Notes: generated by a model not told the origin, from the sequence alone. Shown: positions 1-9,012, numbered from the stretch's first letter. The stretch: DNA of 64,000 nucleotides from Enterobacteriaceae bacterium UBA7338 (GCA_002480085.1 DKPJ01000011.1:550389-614388); one strand, 5' to 3'. Made by a program: numbers and translations.

Positions 1-1
1 C

Positions 2-130
2 TATATGCATCCCGGCGAGAAGCCCGGTCTCGGCATAGAGTTCGATGAGAAGCTGGCGGTGAAATACCCCTACGATCCTGCCTACCTGCCGGTAGCCCGC
101 CTCGAAGACGGCACGCTGTGGAACTGGTAA
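2..130 (+). CDS. rspA: RspA, C-terminal end (partial)
   Basis: The frame enters from the left edge and gives the last 42 residues, ending LEDGTLWNW then TAA. This tail is typical of RspA, an enolase-superfamily protein of the D-mannonate dehydratase family linked to starvation sensing. Only the C-terminal tail is visible, so the metal-binding and catalytic residues cannot be checked. It sits 13 nt upstream of rspB, and the two form the usual rspAB pair. The call rests on the tail and on the neighbour. Confidence 0.85.
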   Translation, partial: YMHPGEKPGLGIEFDEKLAVKYPYDPAYLPVARLEDGTLWNW

Positions 131-143
131 AGAGGAGTTGATG

Positions 144-1163
144 ATGAAAAGCATTGTTATCCAGAAGCCGAACGAGCTGGTTATTGAAGAGCGGCCGGTG
201 CCGACGCCAGCCGCAGGGGAAGTGCGGGTCAAAATCAAACTCGCCGGGATCTGCGGCTCAGACAGCCACATCTATCGCGGGCATAACCCGTTTGCCAAAT
301 ATCCACGGGTGATCGGCCATGAATTTTTCGGCGTCATCGACGCGGTGGGCGAGGGCGTTGACGAGGCGCGCCTGGGGCAGCGAGTCTCCGTTGATCCGGT
401 GATCAGCTGCGGGCACTGTTACCCGTGCTCCGTCGGCAAACCCAACGTCTGTACCTCGCTGGTGGTGCTGGGCGTCCATCGTGACGGTGGCTTTAGCGAG
501 TATGCGGCAGTGCCGGCAAAGAACGCCTGGGTTATTCCCGACGCCATCCCGGATAAGCATGCCGTGATGGTGGAGCCGTTTACTATCGCCGCCCAGGTGA
601 CCGGGCACGTTAGCCCCACCGAGCAGGACGTGGCGCTGGTCTATGGCGCAGGCCCGATGGGACTGACCACCGTCCAGGCGCTGAAGGGCGTGTACAACGT
701 TAAGCAAATCATTGTCACCGATCGCATTGAAGAGCGGCTGGCGATGGCGGAAAAAAGCGGCGCGGACTGGACGATCAACAACGGTAAAACGTCCCTGCAG
801 GCGGCGCTGGAAGAGCGGGGCGTTAAGCCGACGCTGATTATTGACGCTGCTTGCCATCCGTCGATCTTACAGGAGGCCGTGACCCTGGCGTCACCGGCGG
901 CGCGCATTGTGATGATGGGCTTCTCAAGCGAGCCGAGCCAGATTGTTCAGCAGGGGATCACCGGCAAAGAGCTGTCGATCTTCTCCTCGCGCCTGAACGC
1001 TAACAAATTCCCGGTCGTCATCGACTGGCTGAAGAAGGGGCTGATCGACCCGGATAAATTGATTACCCACGCTTTTGACTATCACCACGTCACAGACGCA
1101 ATCGAACTGTTTGAGAAAGACCAGCGGCAGTGCTGCAAGGTTCTGCTCACGTTCGGGGAATAA
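144..1163 (+). CDS. rspB: RspB, zinc-type medium-chain dehydrogenase
   Basis: A 339-residue zinc alcohol dehydrogenase-like protein, probably cytosolic, acting on a sugar acid or polyol with NAD(P). The catalytic zinc ligands are Cys37 (motif GICGSDSH) and His59-Glu60 (GHEFFG). The structural zinc site is Cys89, Cys92, Cys95 and Cys103. A Rossmann motif (VYGAGPMGL) follows at about residues 168-176. Of the two tandem ATGs I chose the second, because it gives the usual MKSI start and lies 6 nt after AGAGGAG. The physiological substrate is not established. The gene is in an operon with rspA. Confidence 0.93.
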   Translation: MKSIVIQKPNELVIEERPVPTPAAGEVRVKIKLAGICGSDSHIYRGHNPFAKYPRVIGHEFFGVIDAVGEGVDEARLGQRVSVDPVISCGHCYPCSVGKPNVCTSLVVLGVHRDGGFSEYAAVPAKNAWVIPDAIPDKHAVMVEPFTIAAQVTGHVSPTEQDVALVYGAGPMGLTTVQALKGVYNVKQIIVTDRIEERLAMAEKSGADWTINNGKTSLQAALEERGVKPTLIIDAACHPSILQEAVTLASPAARIVMMGFSSEPSQIVQQGITGKELSIFSSRLNANKFPVVIDWLKKGLIDPDKLITHAFDYHHVTDAIELFEKDQRQCCKVLLTFGE

Positions 1164-1211
1164 AAATACTGCGATACGTGGTCCACATCTTACCCTGTAG
1201 AGATAGCCATT

Positions 1212-2609
1212 ATGACTCAAGCACAACATGAAAGATCGACCTCAGACCTGGTGAAAGCCGCCGTTTCCGGCTGGCTGGGCACCGCGCTGGAATTTATGGA
1301 CTTCCAGCTCTACTCCCTGGGGGCGGCGTTAGTATTCCATGAGATCTTCTTCCCGGAGCAGTCCGCCGCTATGGCGCTGATTCTGGCGATGGGGACCTAT
1401 GGCGCAGGCTATATTGCCCGCATCGTCGGCGCATTTATCTTCGGTAAAATGGGCGACCGGGTTGGGCGTAAAAAGGTGCTGTTTATTACCATCACCATGA
1501 TGGGGATCTGCACCACCTTAATTGGCGTTCTGCCGACCTACGCGCAGATCGGTATTTTTGCCCCGATCCTGCTGGTTACCCTGCGTATCGTTCAGGGGCT
1601 GGGCGCGGGTGCGGAGATCTCCGGCGCGGGCACCATGCTGGCTGAGTACGCCCCGAAAGGGAAGCGCGGCATTATCTCGTCGCTGGTGGCGATGGGCACC
1701 AACTGCGGCACGCTGAGCGCCACGGCGATCTGGGCGGTGATGTTCTTCTTCCTCGATCGGGAAGAGCTGGTTGCCTGGGGCTGGCGTATTCCGTTCCTGG
1801 CGAGCGTGGTGGTGATGATCTTCGCTATCTGGCTGCGTATGAACCTCAAGGAAAGCCCGGTATTTGAGAAGGTCAGCGAAGGGGAAGCCCCTGCGAAAGC
1901 CAATCCGCAGGAGAGTTCTTTGGGCGCAATGTTTAAGAGCAAATCCTTCTGGCTGGCCACCGGTCTGCGCTTCGGCCAGGCAGGCAACTCAGGTCTGATT
2001 CAGACCTTCCTCGCCGGTTACCTGGTTCAGACCCTGCTCTTTAATAAAAGCATCCCCACCGATGCGCTGATGATCAGCTCTATCCTTGGGTTTATTACTA
2101 TCCCGCTGCTGGGCTGGCTGTCGGATAAGTTTGGGCGTCGCCTGCCGTATATCCTGCTGAACATTTCGGCGATTATCCTCGCTTACCCAATGCTGTCGAT
2201 TATCGTGGATAACAGCTATACCCCAGGCGTGATTATGATGTCGATCATCATCATCCATAACTTTGCCGTGCTGGGTCTGTTCGCTCTGGAAAATATCACC
2301 ATGGCGGAGATGTTTGGTTCCCGTAACCGCTTTACCCGGATGGCGATCTCGAAAGAGGCGGGCGGTCTGGTCGCGGTCGGCTTTGGCCCGGTGCTGGCAG
2401 GGATCTTCTGTAACATGACTGGATCCTGGTGGCCAATCGTGGCGATGATGATTTGCTACTCCCTGATTGGTCTGGTCTCGGTATTCCTGATGCCGGAAGT
2501 GCGCGACCGCGATCTGAGCACGCTGGAAGATGCCGCTGAGCCGCAGGGTAAACCTGGCTCGCTGGGCAACCACAGCGCCTATGCTGCGGTATCCTCACGC
2601 CGTCATTAA
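1212..2609 (+). CDS. ydfJ: MFS metabolite:H+ symporter YdfJ
   Basis: A 465-residue major facilitator protein with about 12 membrane segments. The loop 2-3 signature (GDRVGRKKVL) is near residue 82 and its counterpart (SDKFGRRLPY) is near residue 305. The family (ProP/KgtP-like metabolite:proton symporters) imports organic acids, so here it is probably the transporter for the substrate handled by RspAB and YdfI. It starts 48 nt after rspB. In E. coli K-12 I recall ydfJ being broken by prophage insertion; here it is intact. The transported compound is inferred from context only. Confidence 0.88.
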   Translation: MTQAQHERSTSDLVKAAVSGWLGTALEFMDFQLYSLGAALVFHEIFFPEQSAAMALILAMGTYGAGYIARIVGAFIFGKMGDRVGRKKVLFITITMMGICTTLIGVLPTYAQIGIFAPILLVTLRIVQGLGAGAEISGAGTMLAEYAPKGKRGIISSLVAMGTNCGTLSATAIWAVMFFFLDREELVAWGWRIPFLASVVVMIFAIWLRMNLKESPVFEKVSEGEAPAKANPQESSLGAMFKSKSFWLATGLRFGQAGNSGLIQTFLAGYLVQTLLFNKSIPTDALMISSILGFITIPLLGWLSDKFGRRLPYILLNISAIILAYPMLSIIVDNSYTPGVIMMSIIIIHNFAVLGLFALENITMAEMFGSRNRFTRMAISKEAGGLVAVGFGPVLAGIFCNMTGSWWPIVAMMICYSLIGLVSVFLMPEVRDRDLSTLEDAAEPQGKPGSLGNHSAYAAVSSRRH

Positions 2610-2623
2610 CAAGCCCTGCAATG

Positions 2624-2655
2624 TGGTCTGATAGCTTTGAAAAGATATCAGACCA
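2624..2655. promoter_or_regulatory. Perfect 10-bp inverted repeat, probable RspR operator
   Basis: TGGTCTGATA at 2624-2633 and TATCAGACCA at 2646-2655 form a perfect inverted repeat with a 12-nt spacer. No T-run follows, so it does not look like a terminator. It lies between ydfJ and ydfI, and the GntR-type repressor gene rspR is nearby. The core TTGGTCTG recurs upstream of another GntR-linked locus at 20601-20714. Assignment to RspR is inference. Confidence 0.5.
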
Positions 2656-2778
2656 ATTGCGCAAAAGTTAATACAAATCAATATAAATGCCGTCGCTTCA
2701 CGTATCTTTGAGGCAGACGGCATCTCTTCTCTACTGCCATTCTAGTCAGTGTAGTCAACCAATTAACGAGTCTTAATC

Positions 2779-4239
2779 ATGGAAAAACGGCTATTAGAAG
2801 CAAAAGCAACTCTTCCCCAGTACGATCGTTCCAGACTGGTTCCACGGATCGTCCATTTAGGTTTTGGTGCATTTCATCGCGCTCATCAGGGCGTCTACAC
2901 GGATATCCTGGCGGCAGAGCACAACAGCGATTGGGGATACTGCGAGGTCAACCTGATCGGCGGCGAGCAGCAGATCGACGATCTTAAGCAGCAGGATAAC
3001 CTCTACACCGTGGCGGAGATGTCCGCTGATGCCTGGACAGCGCGCGTCGTAGGGGTTGTAAAGCGCGCGCTGCACGCTCAGGTCGATGGCCTGGAAACCG
3101 TCTTTGCCGCGCTGTGTGAGCCGCAGGTGGCGATTGTCTCTTTGACCATTACCGAGAAGGGCTACTGCCACGCACCGGCCAGCGGCGAGCTGATGCTCGA
3201 TCACCCGCTGATCGTCGCCGATCTGCAAAACCCACAGCAGCCAAAATCGGCACCGGGTGTCATTGTTGAAGCGCTTGCCCGTCGTAAGGCCGCCGGCCTG
3301 CCAGCCTTTACCGTGATGTCCTGCGATAACATGCCGGAAAACGGTCATGTGGTGCGCAACGTGGTTTGCGCCTACGCTCGGGCGGTGAACGCTGAGCTGG
3401 GGGAGTGGATCGCGCAGAACGTCACCTTCCCGTCAACCATGGTGGATCGCATCGTTCCGGCCGTCACGGCCGATACGCTGGACAAAATCGAACAGCTGAC
3501 CGGCGTGCGCGATCCGGCGGGCGTGGCCTGCGAGCCGTTCCGTCAGTGGGTGGTGGAGGATAACTTTGTTGCCGGACGCCCTGAATGGGAGAAGGCGGGC
3601 GCAGAGCTGGTAGCCGACGTGGTGCCGTTCGAAGAGATGAAGCTGAGAATGCTCAACGGCAGCCACTCTTTTCTCGCCTATCTTGGCTATCTGGCAGGTT
3701 ACCAGCACATCAACGAGTGCATGGAAGACGAAAACTACCGCCGCGCCGCGCATGCGCTGATGTTGAACGAGCAGGCCCCGACCCTGAAGGTGAAGGGCGT
3801 CGATCTGGCCCACTATGCGGATCTGCTGATTGCCCGTTATAGCAACCCGGCGCTGCGCCACCGCACCTGGCAGATTGCCATGGACGGTAGCCAGAAGCTA
3901 CCCCAGCGTATGCTGGACTCGGTGCGCTGGCATCTGGTGCACAACAGCGATTTTGCACTGCTGGCATTGGGCGTAGCGGGCTGGATGCGCTACGTCGGCG
4001 GCGTGGATGAGCAGGGGCAGGCGATTGAGATCAGCGATCCGCTGCTGCCGGTTATTCAGCAGGCGGTTAACGGCAGTGAAGAGGGTGAGTCCCGGGTCTT
4101 AGCGTTGCTGGGCATTGAAGCGATCTTTGGCAAGGAGCTGCCGCAGGAGCGGGCTTTCGTTGAGCAGGTACAGCAGGCCTATCAGCAGCTGCTGGCGCAG
4201 GGGGCGAAAGCTACGGTGGCGCAGTACATCCAAAGCTAG
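2779..4239 (+). CDS. ydfI: YdfI, mannitol dehydrogenase-family hexonate oxidoreductase
   Basis: A 486-residue member of the polyol-specific long-chain dehydrogenase family (mannitol dehydrogenase, UxuB, UxaB), with the usual length. The N-terminal nucleotide-binding segment (RIVHLGFGAFHRAHQ) is near residues 23-37. The family motif KLRMLNGSHSFLAYLG, with the catalytic lysine, is near residue 290. The likely reaction is NAD-dependent reduction or oxidation of a hexuronate/hexonate such as fructuronate/mannonate, feeding the RspA-type dehydratase. A possible operator lies upstream and a REP element follows. The exact substrate is not shown by the sequence. Confidence 0.9.
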   Translation: MEKRLLEAKATLPQYDRSRLVPRIVHLGFGAFHRAHQGVYTDILAAEHNSDWGYCEVNLIGGEQQIDDLKQQDNLYTVAEMSADAWTARVVGVVKRALHAQVDGLETVFAALCEPQVAIVSLTITEKGYCHAPASGELMLDHPLIVADLQNPQQPKSAPGVIVEALARRKAAGLPAFTVMSCDNMPENGHVVRNVVCAYARAVNAELGEWIAQNVTFPSTMVDRIVPAVTADTLDKIEQLTGVRDPAGVACEPFRQWVVEDNFVAGRPEWEKAGAELVADVVPFEEMKLRMLNGSHSFLAYLGYLAGYQHINECMEDENYRRAAHALMLNEQAPTLKVKGVDLAHYADLLIARYSNPALRHRTWQIAMDGSQKLPQRMLDSVRWHLVHNSDFALLALGVAGWMRYVGGVDEQGQAIEISDPLLPVIQQAVNGSEEGESRVLALLGIEAIFGKELPQERAFVEQVQQAYQQLLAQGAKATVAQYIQS

Positions 4240-4249
4240 AGGTAGATCG

Positions 4250-4336
4250 TATGTCGGGCAAGCGAAGCGCCGCCCGACATAGCCGCATCAGCCCGTTACG
4301 CCGGGTGGCGGCTTAATGCCTTACCCGGCCTGGATA
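4250..4336. repeat. REP/BIME palindromic repeat pair
   Basis: Two GC-rich imperfect palindromes in opposite orientation (cores near GTCGGGCAAGCGAAGCGCC and CCGGGTGGCGGC) lie between the convergent genes ydfI and rspR. This is the standard composition and placement of enterobacterial REP elements. Confidence 0.8.
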
Positions 4337-4357
4337 TCACCACACAGCAGCCGATAC

Positions 4358-5044
4358 TTACTCTTCGCTAAACCAGTCGCTGTTCTCCTGGCGGATCAGC
4401 TGTACCGTCTCGCCAATCTCCTCCAGATGCGCCGTCATTGCTTTATCCACGCCCTCAACATCGCGCTTTGCCAGCGCGTCAAAGATGGCCTGATGCTGAC
4501 GCAGCAGCTTCTCCGGAGGCGAGACGTGATCGAGACTCATATAGCGTACCCGGTCAATGGTTGCCTTGATGTTCTCAACCGTGTCCCACGCCAGCTGGCA
4601 GTCGGCAATCAGGGCAAGCTTCTGGTGAAACTCGTCGTCAAGCTGGAAAAAATCGTCAAGCTGCTTGTGGTCGATAGCGATCCGCTGCTGGTGCAGGTTC
4701 TGCTCCAGCTGATAGCGCTGAGCGTCGTTGATCAGCGTCGCGGCCCGTCGAGCGACGGCACACTCAATCGCCTGGCGAACAAAGCAGCCGTTGCGTACCT
4801 GGGTCATGGAGATCTTATTGACGTAGCTGCCGCGCTGGGGACGGATCTGAATCAGACCGTTCTCCGCCAGCTTAATGAAGGCTTCACGAACCGGCTGGCG
4901 CGAGACGTCAAACCGCACCGACACCTCTTTCTCCGACAGCGGCGTGCCGGGAGGGATCAGACAATGTACGATATCCTGACGCAGGATACGGTAAATTTGC
5001 TGATTGACGGGCAATACAGGATTCAGATGGGTTTCGACGGCCAT
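4358..5044 (-). CDS. rspR: RspR, GntR/FCD-family repressor
   Basis: A 228-residue GntR regulator of the FadR subfamily, matching E. coli RspR (YdfH) in length and throughout its sequence. The winged helix is at about residues 15-80 (VSRQPVREAFIKLAENGLI recognition region). An all-helical FCD ligand domain follows, with acidic and His positions such as DEFH near residue 138. It is convergent with ydfI and probably represses rspAB and its neighbours, sensing a sugar-acid effector. The start ATG gives MAVETH, equivalent to the usual N-terminus. In E. coli ydfZ lies between rspR and ydfG; no such gene is visible here. Confidence 0.92.
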   Translation of the reverse strand: MAVETHLNPVLPVNQQIYRILRQDIVHCLIPPGTPLSEKEVSVRFDVSRQPVREAFIKLAENGLIQIRPQRGSYVNKISMTQVRNGCFVRQAIECAVARRAATLINDAQRYQLEQNLHQQRIAIDHKQLDDFFQLDDEFHQKLALIADCQLAWDTVENIKATIDRVRYMSLDHVSPPEKLLRQHQAIFDALAKRDVEGVDKAMTAHLEEIGETVQLIRQENSDWFSEE

Positions 5045-5134
5045 GCGCTCATACTTAATAAAATAGTGACTGGCCTACCATACCATCTATTTGATCTGCA
5101 TCCCATACCCGGCCCGCAGGCCGGGAGGGAAATA

Positions 5135-5881
5135 TCAGCCGCGATGCACGCTCAGGCCAGCCCATGTCTGGCTAACCGGCATCATCTCCAGCGTATTGAT
5201 GTTAACGTGTTTCGGCAGGGTCGCTACCCACCAGACAGCTTCGCACACATCTTCTGCGCTCAAGGCGTTGGTATTTTCGTAGGTTTTGCCTGCTTTATCG
5301 TCGTCGCCTTTGAAGCGTACGTTGGAGAACTCCGTTCCGCCCACCAGACCCGGCTCGATGTTAGTTACGCGTACCGCCGTACCGTGCAGATCGGTGCGCA
5401 GGTTGAGGCTGAACTGCTGCACAAAGGCCTTGGTTGCGCCATAGACGTTACCGCCCGCATAGGGCCAGCTGCCAGCCGTGGAGCCGATATTAATAATGTG
5501 GCCGCGGTTGCGCTCAACCATACCCGGCAGCACGGCGCGGGTCATGTAGACCAGCCCCTTGTTATTGGTATCGATCATCGTCTCCCAGTCCTCTACGCTG
5601 GCCTTGTGCGCAGGCTCGAGGCCCAGCGCCAGACCGGCGTTGTTGACCAGCACATCAATGTCGCGCCATTCGGCAGGCAGGGAGGTCAGCGCCTGCTCAA
5701 TAGCGGCGCGGTTGCGCACGTCTAATTGCAGGGTCAGAACGCTATCCCCCAGCTCATCCTTCAGGGTCTGCAGACGCTCCTGACGACGGCCGGTAGCAAT
5801 CACTTTATGACCGTTCTCAACGAAACGGCGGGTGATGCTTTCGCCAAACCCTGCCGTTGCCCCGGTTACTAAAATAATCAT
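5135..5881 (-). CDS. ydfG: YdfG, NADP-dependent 3-hydroxy acid / serine dehydrogenase
   Basis: A 248-residue short-chain dehydrogenase. It has the NADP motif TGATAGFGES at residues 6-15, the NNAG motif near residue 84, and the catalytic Ser-Tyr-Lys set (IGSTAGSWPYAGGNVYGATK, YGATK near residue 147). The family oxidises L-serine, L-allo-threonine and 3-hydroxy acids, and reduces malonic semialdehyde. The frame is open further upstream, but GAGGAACAG precedes two tandem ATGs. The second gives MIILVTG, matching the usual start; beginning at the first would add one Met. The gene is divergent from dcp, with only 86 nt between them. Confidence 0.93.
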   Translation of the reverse strand: MIILVTGATAGFGESITRRFVENGHKVIATGRRQERLQTLKDELGDSVLTLQLDVRNRAAIEQALTSLPAEWRDIDVLVNNAGLALGLEPAHKASVEDWETMIDTNNKGLVYMTRAVLPGMVERNRGHIINIGSTAGSWPYAGGNVYGATKAFVQQFSLNLRTDLHGTAVRVTNIEPGLVGGTEFSNVRFKGDDDKAGKTYENTNALSAEDVCEAVWWVATLPKHVNINTLEMMPVSQTWAGLSVHRG

Positions 5882-5967
5882 CATTCTGTTCCTCAACGCT
5901 TTTTGTGTGTTATTACGATAGCATGGGTTAAGAGCCTGCGGTAAACGACAATGTTTAAGGAGTTGAA

Positions 5968-8013
5968 ATGTCGCTGACAAATCCTTTATTAAGTGAAAGC
6001 ACGCTGCCCTATCTGGCTCCGCGCTTTGATCTGATTGAAGATAGCCACTATCGCCCCGCCTTTGATGAAGGGGTACGGCAAAAGCGCGCTGACGTCAGCG
6101 CCATCTCACAGGCGACGGCGCCTGCGGATTTTAGTAACACTATTCTGGCGCTGGAGCAGAGCGGGCAGCTTCTGACTCGGGTCACCAGCATCTTTTTTGC
6201 CATGACCTCCGCCCACACCAATGACTATCTCCAGCAGCTTGATGAAGCCTTCTCCACGGAGCTGGCCGAGCTGGCGAATGATATCTACCTGGATGAGGCG
6301 CTCTTCGCACGCATTGATGCCGTCTGGCAGCAGCGCCATGAACTCGGGCTGGACGCAGAGTCCGTCCGGCTGACGGAGGTCATCCACCAGCGCTTTATTC
6401 TGGCGGGGGCAACGCTGGGTACCGCCGAGAAGCAGGTGCTGAAAAGTTTGAATACCGAGGCGGCGACGCTCACCAGCCAGTTTAACCAGCACCTGCTGGC
6501 GGCGGGTAAGGCGGGCGGGCTGATCGTAGAGAGCGAGCAGCAGCTTGATGGCCTGAGCGAGGGGGAGAAAGCCCAGGCGCGGGCGGCGGCTGAGGAGCGT
6601 GGCCTGTCCGGGCGCTGGCTTATCCCGCTGCTGAACACCACCCAGCAGCCCGCGTTGGCGGGGCTGCGCGATCGCCGGACCCGGGAAAAACTCTTCAAAG
6701 CGGGCTGGTCGCGTACGGAAAAGGGCGATGAAAACGATACTCGCGCTATCGTGCTGCGCCTGGCCAGGATCCGTGCCGAGCAGGCCACGCTGCTGGGCTT
6801 CTCCGACTATGCGGCATGGAAAACCGCTGACCAGATGGCGCAAACTCCCGCCGCAGCGCTGACGTTCATGCGCAATATCGTTCCGGCAGCGCGCGCCCGT
6901 GCGGAGCAGGAGCTGGCGGATATTCAGCAGGTCATTAACCAGCAGCAGGGCGGCTTTAACGCCGAGGCGTGGGACTGGGCGTGGTACGCCGAGCAGGTGC
7001 GTCGGGATAAGTTTGCCCTCGATGACGCGCAGATTAAGCCCTACTTTGTCCTCAATACCGTGCTGGTTGAAGGCGTGTTCTGGACGGCAAGCCAGCTGTT
7101 TGGCCTGACCTTTGTCGAGCGTTTCGATCTACCGGTCTATCATCCGGACGTGCGCGTTTGGGAGATTTTTGACGCTGACGGCACCGGCATGGCGCTCTTC
7201 TACGGCGACTTCTATGCCCGCGACAGCAAAAGCGGCGGGGCATGGATGGGTAACTTTGTTGAGCAGTCCACGCTACAGGGAACCCGGCCGGTTATCTATA
7301 ACGTCTGCAACTACCAGAAGCCCACCGCAGGCGGCCCGGCGCTGATCTCCTGGGATGATGTCATCACGCTATTCCATGAGTTTGGCCACACCCTGCACGG
7401 ACTTTTTGCCAGCCAGCGCTACGCCACGCTCTCCGGCACCAATACGCCGCGTGATTTTGTTGAGTTTCCGTCGCAAATCAATGAGCACTGGGCCAGCCAT
7501 CCTGACGTTTTCGCCCGCTATGCCCGTCACTACCAGACCGGAGAGCCAATGCCGACGGCGCTACAGGAGAAGATGCATCGGGCTGCGCTGTTCAACAAAG
7601 GTTACGACATGACGGAGCTATTAAGCGCCGCGCTGCTGGATATGAACTGGCACAGCCTGACATCACAGGCCGTGGTGAGCGATGTGGCTGCCTTTGAGGC
7701 CGAGGTGCTTAAGCGGGAAGAGCTCGCTCTTGCTGCCGTGCCGCCGCGCTATCGCAGCAGCTATTTCGCGCATATCTTCGGTGGCGGCTACGCTGCGGGC
7801 TACTACGCCTATATCTGGACGCAGATGCTGGCCGATGACGGTTACCAGTGGTTTGTGGAGCAGGGCGGATTGAACCGCGAAAACGGTCAGAAATTCCGCG
7901 AGGCGATTTTGTCACGCGGGAATAGCACTGATTTAGCGGAACTTTATCGGATATGGCGCGGGCACGAACCGAAGATTGAGCCGATGCTTGTTAATCGGGG
8001 GTTGAGCGCGTAA
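5968..8013 (+). CDS. dcp: Dcp, peptidyl-dipeptidase
   Basis: A 681-residue M3-family zinc metallopeptidase, the same length as E. coli Dcp. The zinc motif HEFGH is at residues 470-474 and a downstream EFPSQINEHW supplies the third ligand (Glu). The enzyme removes C-terminal dipeptides from oligopeptides during peptide turnover in the cytoplasm, without a signal peptide. The start follows AAGGAG by a normal distance. It is followed by a hairpin terminator at 8035-8060. Confidence 0.95.
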   Translation: MSLTNPLLSESTLPYLAPRFDLIEDSHYRPAFDEGVRQKRADVSAISQATAPADFSNTILALEQSGQLLTRVTSIFFAMTSAHTNDYLQQLDEAFSTELAELANDIYLDEALFARIDAVWQQRHELGLDAESVRLTEVIHQRFILAGATLGTAEKQVLKSLNTEAATLTSQFNQHLLAAGKAGGLIVESEQQLDGLSEGEKAQARAAAEERGLSGRWLIPLLNTTQQPALAGLRDRRTREKLFKAGWSRTEKGDENDTRAIVLRLARIRAEQATLLGFSDYAAWKTADQMAQTPAAALTFMRNIVPAARARAEQELADIQQVINQQQGGFNAEAWDWAWYAEQVRRDKFALDDAQIKPYFVLNTVLVEGVFWTASQLFGLTFVERFDLPVYHPDVRVWEIFDADGTGMALFYGDFYARDSKSGGAWMGNFVEQSTLQGTRPVIYNVCNYQKPTAGGPALISWDDVITLFHEFGHTLHGLFASQRYATLSGTNTPRDFVEFPSQINEHWASHPDVFARYARHYQTGEPMPTALQEKMHRAALFNKGYDMTELLSAALLDMNWHSLTSQAVVSDVAAFEAEVLKREELALAAVPPRYRSSYFAHIFGGGYAAGYYAYIWTQMLADDGYQWFVEQGGLNRENGQKFREAILSRGNSTDLAELYRIWRGHEPKIEPMLVNRGLSA

Positions 8014-8034
8014 GGCGTTTTCAGCCAGAAAAAC

Positions 8035-8060
8035 ACCGGGCGCGATGCCCGGTATTTCTT
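8035..8060 (+). terminator. Hairpin terminator after dcp
   Basis: ACCGGGC, loop GCGAT, GCCCGGT, then ATTTCTT. The stem is 7 bp and perfect, just past the dcp stop codon. The U-rich tail is short, so it is of moderate strength. Confidence 0.65.
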
Positions 8061-8072
8061 CCCCAAAGGGTT

Positions 8073-8435
8073 TTATTTCCATTCAAATCTTGTAGTTTGA
8101 GGATTGAAAATGATTGCTGCATATTTCCATTTTTTACCCGTGAGGATCTGTTCAATGCAGTTGGTTGCATAGAGATCGTCTGGCGGGGAAAATTTGGAGT
8201 ACTCTGATTCTTCAGTAAGCTTGAATTCGTGAGAGATATTTACTGTTTGCTGACCTTCTTCATTCACGCTGCATTCACACCTAACCCTTGCTTCATAAAA
8301 CTCATCCGGAAGCCCCTCCAGCATGCAGCCCGTGGCCCATTGCAAAAGCTGTTCATTTGAATATGTCGGCTGAGAGGACGGAGCTTCTTGCTGATTGCTT
8401 ATCAGCCGCTTAAGTGTGTTGATAAAGGAAAACAT
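8073..8435 (-). CDS. Hypothetical 120-residue protein
   Basis: I do not recognise a family. The reading frame is preceded by a very strong ribosome binding site (AAGGAGGTGAG just before the ATG). The product is soluble-looking and acidic, with an amphipathic N-terminal stretch (MFSFINTLKRLI), a Cys pair (CECS near residue 55) and an aromatic C-terminus. No signal peptide is evident. It faces dcp convergently, and its base use is slightly more AT-rich than dcp, consistent with an accessory gene. Confidence 0.6.
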   Translation of the reverse strand: MFSFINTLKRLISNQQEAPSSQPTYSNEQLLQWATGCMLEGLPDEFYEARVRCECSVNEEGQQTVNISHEFKLTEESEYSKFSPPDDLYATNCIEQILTGKKWKYAAIIFNPQTTRFEWK

Positions 8436-8654
8436 CTCACCTCCTTGTTTTTTCTAAGGATAGCATAGTCCGGTTACTCAACCGATGCTGAAAACCGTAG
8501 CTTTGATAGCGTAGAGCAGGGAAGGTGACGCTGTAACTTCTATGGCGAAGGGTATGGGGGCTGGGCCATCGCGTTGCCGCCTCGCTGGTGGTATCGAAAA
8601 AGGTTACCTATACTCCAGGTGCAGCAAAAGCTGTCATCCTACCTGGAGTTACCC

Positions 8655-8762
8655 ATGAAAAGCGTCATTTTGAACGTTTCTAAAGACCAGCCAAAAAATT
8701 CCGAAAGGCGGTCTGGGTCTGAGAAGTCTGATAATAAAAAACCAAGACAGGATAAAAAATAG
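8655..8762 (+). CDS. Small highly basic 35-residue protein (tentative)
   Basis: An ORF of 35 codons starts MKSVILNVSK, 8 nt after GGAG, and ends with a Lys/Arg/Ser/Asp-rich tail (SDNKKPRQDKK). It is almost certainly disordered after residue 10. No family is recognised. The next small gene 46 nt downstream encodes an extremely acidic protein, so the two may be co-expressed. The ORF is short enough that chance cannot be excluded. Confidence 0.4.
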   Translation: MKSVILNVSKDQPKNSERRSGSEKSDNKKPRQDKK

Positions 8763-8808
8763 CGGCTCGCTAATCTCATTCACAGCAGTTACCAGCGCTG
8801 GAGGTCAT

Positions 8809-8985
8809 ATGTCCGAACGTCCCGATATTATTGACCCGTTACCCTCTGACAGACCGGACCGGGACGATCCCGACCGTTATCCGCCAGACGATATCGACCC
8901 TATTGACCCTGACGATCCCGATTTTGACGATCCCGATTTTGATGATCCGGATATCGACGATCCCGATCGCACAAGGCCTCTCTAA
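8809..8985 (+). CDS. Asp/Pro-rich 58-residue repeat protein
   Basis: A 58-codon ORF begins MSERPDIIDP, directly after CTGGAGGTCAT (good ribosome binding site). It consists mostly of tandem Asp-Asp-Pro-Asp units (DDPDFDDPDFDDPDIDDPD, residues 35-53). More than a third of its residues are Asp, giving a very low isoelectric point and probable disorder; cation binding is possible. A strong terminator follows 5 nt after the stop codon, which supports a real transcription unit. The overlapping frame from 8831 encodes only low-complexity sequence. Function unknown. Confidence 0.65.
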   Translation: MSERPDIIDPLPSDRPDRDDPDRYPPDDIDPIDPDDPDFDDPDFDDPDIDDPDRTRPL

Positions 8986-8990
8986 GAATA

Positions 8991-9012
8991 GCCGCCTACG
9001 GGCGGCTTTTTG
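8991..9012 (+). terminator. Strong intrinsic terminator
   Basis: GCCGCC, loop TACG, GGCGGC, followed directly by TTTTT. It is placed just after the acidic 58-residue gene. Confidence 0.85.

Noticed and set aside
2687..2723. ATGCCGTC...GACGGCAT inverted repeat upstream of ydfI
   Set aside because: A long 21-nt spacer and no T-run follow; too weak to call a terminator or operator beside the better repeat at 2624-2655.
4316..5725. 469-residue open frame on the plus strand
   Set aside because: It lies opposite rspR and ydfG, which are clear genes; it is a GC-rich shadow frame without domains or a ribosome site.
8525..8537. GTGACGCTGTAAC, matS-like
   Set aside because: One mismatch in a conserved arm base. 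Near matches also occur at 21203 and 22723, so single-mismatch sites are not reliable.
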